Shown: piece by piece, positions 24,941-33,740 of the stretch
How positions within the stretch are numbered: the first letter of the stretch is position 1
Layout of the letters: each line of letters starts with the position of its first letter
Source of the DNA: Blastococcus aurantiacus
GTDB taxonomy: Bacteria > Actinomycetota > Actinomycetes > Mycobacteriales > Geodermatophilaceae
Assembly: GCF_900102425.1 (NCBI RefSeq)
Contig: NZ_FNBT01000002.1
Span: 186,001 to 250,000 of the forward strand
DNA: 64,000 bases
Reading direction: 5' to 3'
The notes under the pieces: generated by a model
Databases searched by the model: none
Seen by the model: only the letters and a program-made list of their open reading frames with translations
What the model was told of the DNA's origin: nothing
Made by a program: the position numbers and the translations under genes

Positions 24941-25092
24941 ACGGTGCGCACGGCGAGGACGACGCCGCCCACGATGAGCAGGCCGCCGATGCCCTGGAGT
25001 CCGGGCGAGTCGTCGGACTCCCCGGCCACCATGCCCAGCACTCCGACGACGATCAGCGCGACGACGGCCACGGCCGCGAGGTAGGGCCTCAT
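24913..25092 (-). CDS. 59-residue membrane protein
   Basis: Reads MRPYLAAVAVVALIVVGVLG for the first helix, an acidic loop GESDDSPGLQG, then a second helix GGLLIVGGVVLAV and a basic end RTVRRSRGDVR. The two-helix hairpin with positive ends and a short external loop is typical of small actinobacterial membrane proteins. Its final codons overlap the orphan helR tail on the other strand, showing that this gene was once convergent with and overlapped helR. The start is ATG 25092. Function unknown. Confidence 0.7.
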   Translation of the reverse strand: MRPYLAAVAVVALIVVGVLGMVAGESDDSPGLQGIGGLLIVGGVVLAVRTVRRSRGDVR

Positions 25093-25288
25093 CCCCGCAT
25101 CGTGGCACTCGCACCCAGCGGCGCGTCGCTCCCGCGGTGGAGCTCAGTGCGACGCGGGGTGCCGGAGTGGTTCGCGTGACGACGCGGGACTGGAGTGGGC
25201 ACGGCGACTCCCCGGTTCCGAAAATGCCGGCGGTCCTTGGCAGTCTCGCTGCGCCACGACACGGCACCGCCTCCTCAGGATCGGGGTC

Positions 25289-26014
25289 ATGTCTTCTCGT
25301 CGCGTCCGTGCGGGGCTCGTGGCCGCCTTCTTGCTGGCCTCCGGTCTGGTCCAGGCCCCGCTCACCGGGATGCCCGCGGCATCGGCCGAGAACGAGCTCC
25401 CCGGATCCGTCGTCGAACAGGCGTCCGTGACCACTCCGGGTGCGCCGAGGATCGGCGAGCCCGAGCCGGGCAACCGTTCCGCCGTGGCGGTCTGGTCGGC
25501 CCCCGCCGGCGACGGCGGATCGAGGATCACCGGCTACGTCGTCCGCGCCTACCGCGATGACACCCTCGTCACGACCGTGTCCGTCGGCCGAGGGGCCCGG
25601 ACCGCGACGGTGACCGGCCTGACCGGCAGCGCGGCGTACACCCTCGACGTGTCCGCCCGCAGCGCCGCAGGCACCGGCGCCCCGTCGGCGCGCAGCGCTC
25701 CGGTCACCCCGATCGGCCCGCCGGCCGCCCCCGGCATCGGTGCGGTCACCAGGGGCGACCGCTCGGCCGTCGTCCGCTGGGCCGGGCCGGCCAGCAACGG
25801 CGGTGCGCCGGTCACCGGCTACGTGGTCCGGGTGTACCGCGGCAAGGCGCTCGTGAAGACCCTCAACGCCAACGCGGTGGCCCGGCGGCTGGCCGTGACC
25901 GGCCTGACCGACGGCGTCGCGTACACCGTGAGCGTCTCGGCCCGGAACGCCAAGGGCGTCGGCACCGCCTCGGCGCGCAGCGCAGCGGTGACACCGGGTA
26001 CCAGCACCCGCTAG
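25289..26014 (+). CDS. Exported protein with two FN3 domains
   Basis: A 241-residue protein: a signal peptide (VRAGLVAAFLLASGLVQAPL, cleavage probably after SASA-like AAS-A near residue 32), then two fibronectin type III domains (about 50-140 and 147-235) with the repeated framework SAVAVWSAPAGDGGSRITGY and SAVVRWAGPASNGGAPVTGY. It is a paralogue of the gene at 23622 but lacks the Ig-like and excalibur parts, and its two repeats have diverged. AGGA lies 8 nt before the ATG, as in the paralogue. Probably acts outside the cell; partner unknown. Confidence 0.87.
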   Translation: MSSRRVRAGLVAAFLLASGLVQAPLTGMPAASAENELPGSVVEQASVTTPGAPRIGEPEPGNRSAVAVWSAPAGDGGSRITGYVVRAYRDDTLVTTVSVGRGARTATVTGLTGSAAYTLDVSARSAAGTGAPSARSAPVTPIGPPAAPGIGAVTRGDRSAVVRWAGPASNGGAPVTGYVVRVYRGKALVKTLNANAVARRLAVTGLTDGVAYTVSVSARNAKGVGTASARSAAVTPGTSTR

Positions 26015-26059
26015 CCGGCCCCGGGAGCGCCCGCGCGGAAGTCGTGATCGACTGCGCGC

Positions 26060-27055
26060 GTGGCTCTCGTGGACCGGCTCGACCGTCTGCAGCGCCGCCA
26101 TCCGGCCGCCGGTTTCCCCATCGCCGTCGTCTACAAGTACGTCGACGACTCCGGCCCGTTCCTGGCCGCGCTGATCACGTACTACGCGTTCGTCTCGATG
26201 TTCCCGCTGCTGCTGCTCTCCTCGACGATCCTCGGCGCCGTGCTGGACGGGAACCCGGAGCTGCAGGAGCGGTTGATCGACTCCGCGCTCAGCCAGCTCC
26301 CGGTGGTCGGTGAGCAGCTGGGCGAGCCCCAGGGCCTCAGCGGCGGGACGCTCGGGGCCGTGGTCGGCATCCTCGGCGCGCTGTACGGCGGCCTCGGCGT
26401 CGCCCAGGCCGTGCAGCACGCGATGAACACCGCGTGGAACGTGCCGCGCAACAACCGCCCCAACCCGTTCCTGGCCCGGGGTCGCAGCCTGCTGCTGCTG
26501 GCCACCGCCGGGCTCACGGTCATCGGGACGACGGCGCTGTCCACGCTGGGCTCGGGCGCCGCCGGATCGTTCGGCATGGTGGTGCAGGCGCTGGTGCTGG
26601 TGGCCTCCGTGCTGATCAACGCGGTGGTCTTCACCTTCGCGTTCCTGCTGGCCACGACCCGGGAGCTGGGCGTACGCGACGTGCTGCCCGGGTCGCTGCT
26701 CGCCGCCGTCCTCTGGCAGCTGCTGCAGACCTTCGGGGTGACCTACGTCAGCCGCGTGATGGAGAGCGCCAGCGCCGTCAACGGGGTGTTTGCCCTCGTG
26801 CTCGGGCTCCTGGCCTTCCTCTACCTGGCGGCGGTCGCGGGTGTGCTCTGCATCGAGATCAACGTGGTGCGGGTGGACAAGCTGTACCCGCGCGCGCTGC
26901 TCACCCCCTTCACCGACGCCGTCGACCTCACCCCCGGCGACCGGCGCAGCTACACCGGCAAGGCGAAGGCCGAGCGCCTCAAGGGCTTCGAGACCGTGCA
27001 CGTCACCTTCGACGAGCGCACGCCCCGACCCCAGCCCGAGCGCGACGGCGACTGA
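26060..27055 (+). CDS. YihY/BrkB-family inner-membrane protein
   Basis: A 331-residue membrane protein with about six helices between residues 28 and 275. The family signature GPFLAALITYYAFVSMFPLLL opens helix 1, and a late loop holds VMESASAVNGVFALVLGLL. The C-terminal 45 residues are soluble and charged. The family was once annotated as RNase BN, which is wrong; its real role is unsettled (a transporter or envelope function has been proposed). Start GTG 26060. Gap to the preceding FN3 gene is 45 bp, to the convergent lipase 7 bp. Confidence 0.93.
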   Translation: MALVDRLDRLQRRHPAAGFPIAVVYKYVDDSGPFLAALITYYAFVSMFPLLLLSSTILGAVLDGNPELQERLIDSALSQLPVVGEQLGEPQGLSGGTLGAVVGILGALYGGLGVAQAVQHAMNTAWNVPRNNRPNPFLARGRSLLLLATAGLTVIGTTALSTLGSGAAGSFGMVVQALVLVASVLINAVVFTFAFLLATTRELGVRDVLPGSLLAAVLWQLLQTFGVTYVSRVMESASAVNGVFALVLGLLAFLYLAAVAGVLCIEINVVRVDKLYPRALLTPFTDAVDLTPGDRRSYTGKAKAERLKGFETVHVTFDERTPRPQPERDGD

Positions 27056-27062
27056 GCCGCAG

Positions 27063-28082
27063 CTACCGGCGGGCGAAGACGTAGGGCCGGAGCGGGGGCT
27101 CCTCGGCCACGTCGGGGGCGTTGCCATCTGAGTTGCCGGCGTAGGCCAGCAGCCCCGCGAAGTCGGTGGCGAACGTCGCCGGGTCCACGCCCGGCTGGAA
27201 CGGCTGCGCGCAGGTGGTGAGCGGAATCCGGGTGCGGACGGCGGGGCCGGGGTGGCCCAGCGCGTCGGCGACGATCGCGAATCCGACGGCGTCGAAGCTG
27301 CCGATGGCGAAGTGGTCCGCGGTGTTCGTCGGGCAGACGTCCTGCGTGGCGATATTGGCGATCCGCCCGTGCCCGGTGCGCAGTGCGGAGCTGGGAGCCG
27401 GTCCGAAGTTCGGGACGACGACCTCGTCGAGGCGGGTGTAGGCGACCGTGTAGTCGATGCCGCGGAACGTCTCGGCGCCGCTGTTGAGCGCGCGCAGGAA
27501 CTGCGACCGCGAGGCCTGCTGGTGGAAGGCGGGGTTGCAGCTGCGCTCCCGGCACGTGACGTCGGAGAGCACGGTGCCGTGGTTGGAGGGGCTCAGGCCG
27601 ACGAGGTCGTCGACGACCTTCCGGGTGTCGGGCCAGAAGCGCAGCGCCCAGCGGGGCACCATGCCGCCCTGGCTCCAGCCGACGACGTCGACCTCGCGGC
27701 CGGACTTCCGGCTCATCGTGCGCAGGGAGTGGACGACGTACTCGGCGGCGACCTGGATGTCGCCGGTCGCGTCGAACGGCAGGGTGACGGCGCACCAGCG
27801 GATGCCCATGGCGGTGAAGGCGCGCTGGTAGTTCCAGGAGAAGTTCGGCTTCGGCGTCACCGTCGTGCCGGGAACGAGCAGGACCGGGTCCTTCTTCAGG
27901 CCGGTGAGCGGTCCGCTGCAGGTGAGGGCCGCGTCGAGCTGCGCCTTCGGGACGCTCAGCGCCGGACCGGGGCGGTCGAGCGGCGCGAACCCGTCGGTGG
28001 CGGACGCCGCACCGGGCGTCGCGACGACCATGGCGGCTGCAGCTGCCGCCACCAGCCAGGAACGGATGCCGCGCACGCGCAC
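27063..28082 (-). CDS. Secreted lipase of the CalB-like alpha/beta-hydrolase type
   Basis: A 339-residue exported hydrolase. Signal peptide about 1-28 (SWLVAAAAAAMVVATPGAASA). The strand before the oxyanion loop reads DPVLLVPGTTV, the nucleophile elbow is VVGWSQGGMVPRW (Ser near residue 145), an acid is likely in DEVVVPNFG, and the histidine in TADHFAIGSFD. The TCSGPLTGLKKDP and TGDIQVAAEYVV segments resemble Candida antarctica lipase B-like proteins. Cysteines are in even number, suiting disulfides. GTG start with GAGGAG 1-4 nt upstream. Substrate likely an acyl ester. Confidence 0.87.
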   Translation of the reverse strand: MRVRGIRSWLVAAAAAAMVVATPGAASATDGFAPLDRPGPALSVPKAQLDAALTCSGPLTGLKKDPVLLVPGTTVTPKPNFSWNYQRAFTAMGIRWCAVTLPFDATGDIQVAAEYVVHSLRTMSRKSGREVDVVGWSQGGMVPRWALRFWPDTRKVVDDLVGLSPSNHGTVLSDVTCRERSCNPAFHQQASRSQFLRALNSGAETFRGIDYTVAYTRLDEVVVPNFGPAPSSALRTGHGRIANIATQDVCPTNTADHFAIGSFDAVGFAIVADALGHPGPAVRTRIPLTTCAQPFQPGVDPATFATDFAGLLAYAGNSDGNAPDVAEEPPLRPYVFARR

Positions 28083-28174
28083 TCCTCGAGCTCCGGACGC
28101 GCCTCGTCGCGCGCCGTCGGGAGGTCAACGAGTGCGGCGACGCGAGGGTGCGCGGGCCGGCCTGCGAGCATCGG

Positions 28175-28193
28175 TGTTGCCGGACCGGCAACA
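28175..28193. promoter_or_regulatory. 19-bp perfect palindrome between lipase and methyltransferase
   Basis: TGTTGCCGG, one A, CCGGCAACA. It lies 40 bp upstream of the methyltransferase GTG and 93 bp upstream of the lipase GTG in a divergent region of 151 bp. The length and the AT-richer ends suit a dimeric repressor site. No regulator gene is adjacent. Confidence 0.5.
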
Positions 28194-28233
28194 GGCCTGG
28201 CCGGGCCCGCTCGTGACCGGCGAGAGTCTGCGC

Positions 28234-28911
28234 GTGACCGACTCCGCAGCACGACCCGGATCCGACGTCTCCTTCCCGGCCGGCGGATTCGTCGGCAACC
28301 CCGCCGAGCGCGCGCAGTGGGACGACCGCTACAGCTCCCAGTCAGAGCGGCTCTGGAGCGGCCGGCCCAACGGTGCGCTCGTCGCCGAGGTCGCCGATCT
28401 GGCGCCGGGGCGCGTGCTCGACGTCGGCTGCGGCGAAGGGGCCGACGCCGTCTGGCTGGCCGGCCGCGGCTGGGACGTCACCGCCCTGGAGGTGTCGGGC
28501 GTCGCGCTCGAGCGGGCGGCCCGGCACGCGCAGGACGCCGGCGTCGCCGTCACCTGGGTGCATGCCGGCCTGGTCGAGGCCGCCCTCCCGCCCGCGTCCT
28601 TCGACCTCGTCTCCGCGATGTACCCGGCCCTGCTGCGCACCCCGGACGCGGCCGCGGAACGCGCACTGCTCGGGGCGGTCGCCCCCGGCGGGGTGCTGCT
28701 GCTGGTGCACCACGCGGGGATGGAGACGCACGTCCCGGAGGAGGGCCGCCCCGATCCGGCCGACTACGTCTGGCCCTCCATGGTCGCCGCGCTGCTCGAC
28801 GACAACTGGCGGGTGGAGGTCGATGAGGAGCGCCCGCGGATGGTGCCGGAAGGCGGCGCCGGCGCCCACCACGCGAACGACGTCGTGCTGCGAGCCCGCC
28901 GCCTGCGCTGA
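28234..28911 (+). CDS. Class I SAM-dependent methyltransferase
   Basis: A 225-residue methyltransferase. Motif I is RVLDVGCGEGADAVWLAGRG near residue 65, followed by VTALEVSGVALERA (motif II acid) and SFDLVSAMYPALL (motif IV). The arrangement NPAERAQWDDRYSSQ before motif I is common in TehB/thiopurine-type small methyltransferases that act on small molecules. GTG 28234 has GAGAG about 7 nt upstream; longer in-frame readings cross the palindrome and the lipase start. Substrate unknown. Confidence 0.88.
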   Translation: MTDSAARPGSDVSFPAGGFVGNPAERAQWDDRYSSQSERLWSGRPNGALVAEVADLAPGRVLDVGCGEGADAVWLAGRGWDVTALEVSGVALERAARHAQDAGVAVTWVHAGLVEAALPPASFDLVSAMYPALLRTPDAAAERALLGAVAPGGVLLLVHHAGMETHVPEEGRPDPADYVWPSMVAALLDDNWRVEVDEERPRMVPEGGAGAHHANDVVLRARRLR

Positions 28912-28951
28912 TCCGCCTGGACGTTCGGCGGGGACACAGCCCGATTCGGCC

Positions 28952-31900
28952 TCAGTCCATGTGCGGGTCGGCGTCCTCGTCCGCGGTGAACGCCGCCCAC
29001 AGCGCGGCGTAGGAGCCACCCGCGGCGAGCAGTTCGGCGTGCGGTCCGATCTCGACCAGCCGGCCGTGGTCGAGCACCGCGACCCGGTCCGCGCGCGCCG
29101 CCGTCGTCAGCCGGTGCGCGACCACCAGCGTGGTCCGCCGCCGGGCCACCGCGTCGGCCGCACGGGTGACGGCGGCCTCCGTCGCCAGGTCGAGCGACGC
29201 CGTCGCCTCGTCGAACAGCAGCACGTCCGGATCGACCAGCTCCGCACGCGCCAGGGCGAGCAACTGCCGCTGCCCGGCCGACAGCGAGCGGCCACGCTCC
29301 CCCACCCGCGTGCGGTAGCCCTTCGGCAGCCCGGCGACCATGTCGTGCGCCCCGACGGCCCGGGCTGCGGCCTCCACCTCGCCGTCGGTCGCGTCGGGCC
29401 GGCCGTAGGCGATGGCGTCGCGCACGGTGCCGGAGAAGAGGTACGCCTCCTGCGGGACGACGCCGAGCCGCGCCCGGTACTGCAGCAAGTCCAGCGAGCG
29501 CAGGTCGGCGCCGTCCACGCACACCGCCCCGGACGTCGGGTCGTAGAACCGCGCGACCAGCTTCACGACGGTCGACTTGCCGGCCCCGGTCTCTCCGACC
29601 AGCGCGAGGGTCTCCCCCGGCGCGACGGTCAGCGTCACGTCTCGCAGCGCCGGAGAAGGGGCGCCGTTGTAGGCGAACGTGACGTCGGCCAGCCGGACCT
29701 CGCCGCGCAGCGGACCCACGGGCTTGGCGTCGACGGCGGCCGGGGTCGACGTCGGCGTGCGCAGCAGGTCCCGCACCCGGCGCAGTCCGACGGAGGCCTG
29801 CTGGTAGCTGTCGAACACCTGCGAGAGCTGCTGGACGGGGGCGAAGAAGGTGTCCACGTACAGGATGAAGGCGATCAGCACGCCGGCGGTGATGCTGCCG
29901 GAGGTGAGCCGGGCGGCGCCGACCGCGAGCACCGCGGCGGCGGCCACCTCGGACAGGAACTCGACGAACGGGAAGTAGGTGGCGATGTACCGCTGGGCCC
30001 GCAGCCGGACGTCGCGGTAGGCCTTCGCGTAGCCCTCGAAGACGGCGGTCGAGTGCTCGGTGCGGTCGAACGCCTGGGTGACCCGCACCCCGGCGACGTC
30101 CTCCTGCAGCCGGGCGTTGACCGCGCTGACCCGCTCGCGCGCCTCCGTGTAGGCGGGCACGGACCGGGAGCGGAACCAGACGGTCGCGACCACCAGCACC
30201 GGCAGCACGGCCACCAGCACGAACGCCAGCTCCACGTCGAAGAGGAACAGCGCGACCAGCACCCCGGTCAGGGTGAGCACGCTGACCACCGCGGTCGTGA
30301 GCCCGGTCTGCAGGAACGCCGACAGCGCGTCGACGTCGGTGGTCATCCGCGTCATGATCCGGCCGCCGAGCTCGCGCTCGTAGTAGTCCAGTCCGAGCCG
30401 CTGCAGCTGGGCGAAGGTCTTCACCCGCAGCGTGTAGAGCAGCCGCTCGCCGGTGCGCCCGGCCAGCCATGTGGATGCACGGGACAGCGCGAAGTCGACG
30501 ACCACGACGGCCAGCGCGATGCCGGCGACGGCCAGCAGCAGGGAGAGCGACTGCTGGGATACGCCGTCGTCGATGCCCGTGCGCACGAGCGCCGGGATGG
30601 CCAGCTGGGCGGCGGTGTCTCCGGCGACGAGGACGAGTGCTGCGGCCAGCGGCCAGCGGAAGGGCCGGATCAGCCGCCACAGCGAGAAGTCGGGCTCGGC
30701 GGCCCGGGCCCGCTCGGCCGGGACGTCGGGAAGCTCGTTGGCCGGGGGCAGCCGGTCGACCAGCCCTCGCAGCATCGGGGTGGGCGCGGCCGCGGCGGCC
30801 ACCCCGCCCGAGCCCGGCCCGCCGATGGAGCCGGTGGCGGCCCGCGACGGCCCGTCGTCCTCGGCCGGCACCTCCGGCTCGGGCCAGGCCTCAGGCGTGG
30901 TGCCACCGGGCGGCAGTTCCTCGACCAGCGGCGGGACGTCTCCCTCGGCACCGGAGAGCAGCAGCCGGTAGAGCGGTGACCGCGCCTCGAGCTCGGCGGC
31001 GGTGCCGACGTCGACCACCCGGCCGGCGTCCAGGACGGCGATCCGGTCGGCCAGGGCCAGGGTCGAGCGCCGGTGCGCGACCAGAAGCGTGGTGCGGCCC
31101 TGCATCTCCCCGCGCAGCGCCTCGTGGATGCGCGCCTCCACCGCCGCGTCGACGGCGGACGTCGCGTCGTCGAGGACGAGGACGCGCGGGTCGACCAGCA
31201 GCGCGCGGGCGAGCGCGACCCGCTGCCGCTGACCGCCGGAGAGGGTGAGCCCCTGCTCGCCGACGACGGTGTCGTAGCCGTTCGGCAGCTCGCTGATGAA
31301 GCCGTCGGCTTGCGCGGCGCGGGCGGCGGCACGCACCTCGTCGTCCGTGGCGTCCGGGCGGCCGAAAGCGATGTTGGACCGCACCGAGTCGGAGAACAGG
31401 AAGCTGTCCTCGAAGACGACGCCGAGTGAGGACCGGAGCCCTCGGGTGTCCAGGTCGCGGACGTCGACCCCGCCGATCCGCACGGCACCGGTGGACACGT
31501 CGTAGAACCGGGGCAGCAGGTTCACCACGCTGGATTTGCCCGACCCGGCGGTGCCGATCAGCGCGAGGGTCTCCCCCGGCTCGATCCGCAGCGACACCCC
31601 CGACAGCACCGGCCGGTCGTCGTCGTGGCCGAAGGTGACGTCGTCCAGCTCGACGGTCAACGGGCCGTCGGGCAGTGCGCCGGTGCCGGACACGACCTCG
31701 GGCCGGGCGTCGATGATCTCCAGCACCCGCTCGACCCCGGCCCGGGCCTGCGGCCCGATGGTGAGCAGGCCGGCCAGCTGGCGGACCGGGGAGACGAGCG
31801 CGGCCAGGTAGGTGGCGAAGGCGAGGAACGTGCCCAGGCTGATGTCGCCGCGCAGCGCGAGCCAGCCGCCCAGCGCGAGCACTCCGACCTGCCCGAGCGC

Positions 31901-32719
31901 GGGTATCCCCTGCAGCATCGGGTTGTAGCGCGAGGTGTACCGGACCACCCGCATGCGAGCGCCGAAGAGCCGGCGGGCGCCGGCGTCGATCCGGTCCAGC
32001 TCCCGGTCCTCCTGGCCGAAGCCCTTGACCACGCGCACGCCGGTGACAGCCGCCTCGACGTCGCCGACAACCGCCCCGGCCTGCTGCTGGGCCGCCCAGT
32101 TCGCCGGGAAGAGGTCGCGCCTCGACCGCAGGGCCACCCACCACAGCGCTGGACCGACGGCGAGGGCGACGAGGGTGAGCAGCGGAGACAGATACGCCAT
32201 CACGCACAGCGAGACGACGAAGAGGAGGGCGTTGCCGGTCAGGTTGGGCAGGAACGCCAGCAGCCCCTGGACCAGCGTCACGTCGCTGATCGCCCGGCTG
32301 ACCGTCTGGCCGGTCTGCATCCGGTCCTGGCCCGGGCCGTCGAGCCGGGCGAGTGCTGCATGGACGTCGTCGCGCAGGTCCATCTGGACATCGAGCGACA
32401 ACCGTCCGGCGAGGTAGCGGCGGACGAACCCGGCAGCGAACCGCAGCACTCCGGCGGCGACGAGCGCGATGACGAACGGCGTGACATCCACTGCGACGCC
32501 GGACTCGACACCGGCGACCACGCGGTCGACCACCTCGCGGGTCAGCAGCGGTGCGATCCCCGCGACCACGGAGGCCACCAGTGCGGCGGCGAACGCGCCG
32601 ATCAGGTCACGGCGGTGCCGCAGGCAGTAGCCGATGAGCCGCTTGAGCCAGCCACCCTCCGGCGGCGGGGGCTCGGCAATGCCGCGGGTGCCGGAAAGCT
32701 GGAGCTCGGTCGCCGTCAC
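28952..32719 (-). CDS. Fused (TMD-NBD)x2 ABC exporter, heterodimer type
   Basis: A 1255-residue protein with two complete half-exporters in one chain: TMD1 about 25-330, NBD1 345-590, a Pro/Gly/Ala linker 600-680, TMD2 690-985, NBD2 1010-1245. NBD1 has Walker A GTAGSGKSS and signature LSGGQRQRVALARA, but Walker B is VLVLDDATSAVD, with Asp where the catalytic Glu should be. NBD2 has GETGAGKST, signature LSAGQRQLLALARA and Walker B VLLFDEATASLD with the Glu. One degenerate and one active ATP site is the pattern of heterodimeric multidrug exporters (TM287/288, LmrCD type). These are usually two genes; fusion also occurs in actinobacteria. GTG start. Substrate unknown. Confidence 0.93.
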   Translation of the reverse strand: MTATELQLSGTRGIAEPPPPEGGWLKRLIGYCLRHRRDLIGAFAAALVASVVAGIAPLLTREVVDRVVAGVESGVAVDVTPFVIALVAAGVLRFAAGFVRRYLAGRLSLDVQMDLRDDVHAALARLDGPGQDRMQTGQTVSRAISDVTLVQGLLAFLPNLTGNALLFVVSLCVMAYLSPLLTLVALAVGPALWWVALRSRRDLFPANWAAQQQAGAVVGDVEAAVTGVRVVKGFGQEDRELDRIDAGARRLFGARMRVVRYTSRYNPMLQGIPALGQVGVLALGGWLALRGDISLGTFLAFATYLAALVSPVRQLAGLLTIGPQARAGVERVLEIIDARPEVVSGTGALPDGPLTVELDDVTFGHDDDRPVLSGVSLRIEPGETLALIGTAGSGKSSVVNLLPRFYDVSTGAVRIGGVDVRDLDTRGLRSSLGVVFEDSFLFSDSVRSNIAFGRPDATDDEVRAAARAAQADGFISELPNGYDTVVGEQGLTLSGGQRQRVALARALLVDPRVLVLDDATSAVDAAVEARIHEALRGEMQGRTTLLVAHRRSTLALADRIAVLDAGRVVDVGTAAELEARSPLYRLLLSGAEGDVPPLVEELPPGGTTPEAWPEPEVPAEDDGPSRAATGSIGGPGSGGVAAAAAPTPMLRGLVDRLPPANELPDVPAERARAAEPDFSLWRLIRPFRWPLAAALVLVAGDTAAQLAIPALVRTGIDDGVSQQSLSLLLAVAGIALAVVVVDFALSRASTWLAGRTGERLLYTLRVKTFAQLQRLGLDYYERELGGRIMTRMTTDVDALSAFLQTGLTTAVVSVLTLTGVLVALFLFDVELAFVLVAVLPVLVVATVWFRSRSVPAYTEARERVSAVNARLQEDVAGVRVTQAFDRTEHSTAVFEGYAKAYRDVRLRAQRYIATYFPFVEFLSEVAAAAVLAVGAARLTSGSITAGVLIAFILYVDTFFAPVQQLSQVFDSYQQASVGLRRVRDLLRTPTSTPAAVDAKPVGPLRGEVRLADVTFAYNGAPSPALRDVTLTVAPGETLALVGETGAGKSTVVKLVARFYDPTSGAVCVDGADLRSLDLLQYRARLGVVPQEAYLFSGTVRDAIAYGRPDATDGEVEAAARAVGAHDMVAGLPKGYRTRVGERGRSLSAGQRQLLALARAELVDPDVLLFDEATASLDLATEAAVTRAADAVARRRTTLVVAHRLTTAARADRVAVLDHGRLVEIGPHAELLAAGGSYAALWAAFTADEDADPHMD

Positions 32720-32786
32720 GAGGTGACCGCCGCCCCCGGGAGGACGACGGAGCGGGACGGCACGTCCTCAGTGTGCAACGGCCTGC

Positions 32787-33665
32787 TCAGCGGTTGCGCT
32801 GCACCTTCCCGCCCGGGGCGCCGACCATGAACTCGACGAGGGTTCGGACCACCTGCGGCTCGAGACCTTCGGTGTGCCCCTTGCCCTTCCGCAGCACGTC
32901 GGCCACCACCAGGTCTCCCCGCAGCCCCGGGTAGACGTACACCTCCGCCGTGCCCGGTCCGGGCAGCCGGCCCCACGCCAGGGTCGATCCGCCGGGACGG
33001 GTGTCGTGGATCCGCCCGGGCTGGTCGTCGACGACGTCGTCGAGCCGGACGCGGTCGCCGCCGCCGAACCGCTCGGCCCAGGGCGAGGTGTCGGGCAGCG
33101 AGACGATCTCGTGCTCCCCGGCGGTGTACACGAAGGAGAACTCCGCCGAGGGCAGCCCCTCCGCGACGGAGAACATCCGGGCCCGTACCTCCGGCGGGAT
33201 CGGCTGCTGGCCCGGCTGGAGGGGCGGACCGAACCCCTCGGCGAGTGGAGCCTGCCCCAGCCGTCCACCGCCGAGGCTCAGCCAGCCGTCGACCCGGTCG
33301 GCCCACCAGTCGGTGCGCAGCAGCCGGTTCGAGGTCAGGCTGCCCTGCGAGTGCGCGGCGAGCCAGAACGACCGGACCTGCCCCGGGTACCGGGCGAGGA
33401 CGTCCTCGACGACGGCCTGCAGGTACGCGTCGTCGGCCTCGGCGACCCACCGGCGGAAGGGCACCTTCGTCTGCGCGGTCGGTGTGGCGACCACCAGCCC
33501 GTACTCGTCGACGTGGTCGTGCACCGGGAAGTACTCGCGCTGCCAGGGACCCAGGGAGCCGGCGCCGTGGAGGTTCAGCACGAACACGACGCCGTCCTCC
33601 GCCGGGGCATCGGGCCGGTCGAGGGTGAACGGGCGGCCGTCCAGGTCGACCTTCTCGGTGATCAC
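32787..33665 (-). CDS. Alpha/beta-hydrolase, poly-hydroxyalkanoate-depolymerase/esterase-like
   Basis: A 292-residue cytosolic hydrolase without signal peptide. The oxyanion strand is VFVLNLHGAGSLGPWQ, the nucleophile elbow FWLAAHSQGSLTSNRLL (Ser near residue 118), and the histidine probably lies in KGKGHTEGLEP close to the C-terminus; the acid is uncertain. Resemblance is to PHB-depolymerase and feruloyl-esterase-like families. GTG start at 33665. It lies 67 bp from the ABC exporter gene on the same strand. Confidence 0.78.
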   Translation of the reverse strand: MITEKVDLDGRPFTLDRPDAPAEDGVVFVLNLHGAGSLGPWQREYFPVHDHVDEYGLVVATPTAQTKVPFRRWVAEADDAYLQAVVEDVLARYPGQVRSFWLAAHSQGSLTSNRLLRTDWWADRVDGWLSLGGGRLGQAPLAEGFGPPLQPGQQPIPPEVRARMFSVAEGLPSAEFSFVYTAGEHEIVSLPDTSPWAERFGGGDRVRLDDVVDDQPGRIHDTRPGGSTLAWGRLPGPGTAEVYVYPGLRGDLVVADVLRKGKGHTEGLEPQVVRTLVEFMVGAPGGKVQRNR

Positions 33666-33740
33666 GGCCCGACGCTAGGGGCGGCGGAGCACCAGCGGAA
33701 GGTGCCGCACCCGACCGCCTGAGGGCACGAGCGTTCCTCG

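Noticed and set aside
28952-32719. Two separate ABC half-transporter genes
   Set aside because: There is no stop codon, Shine-Dalgarno or start at the linker; both halves are in one frame.
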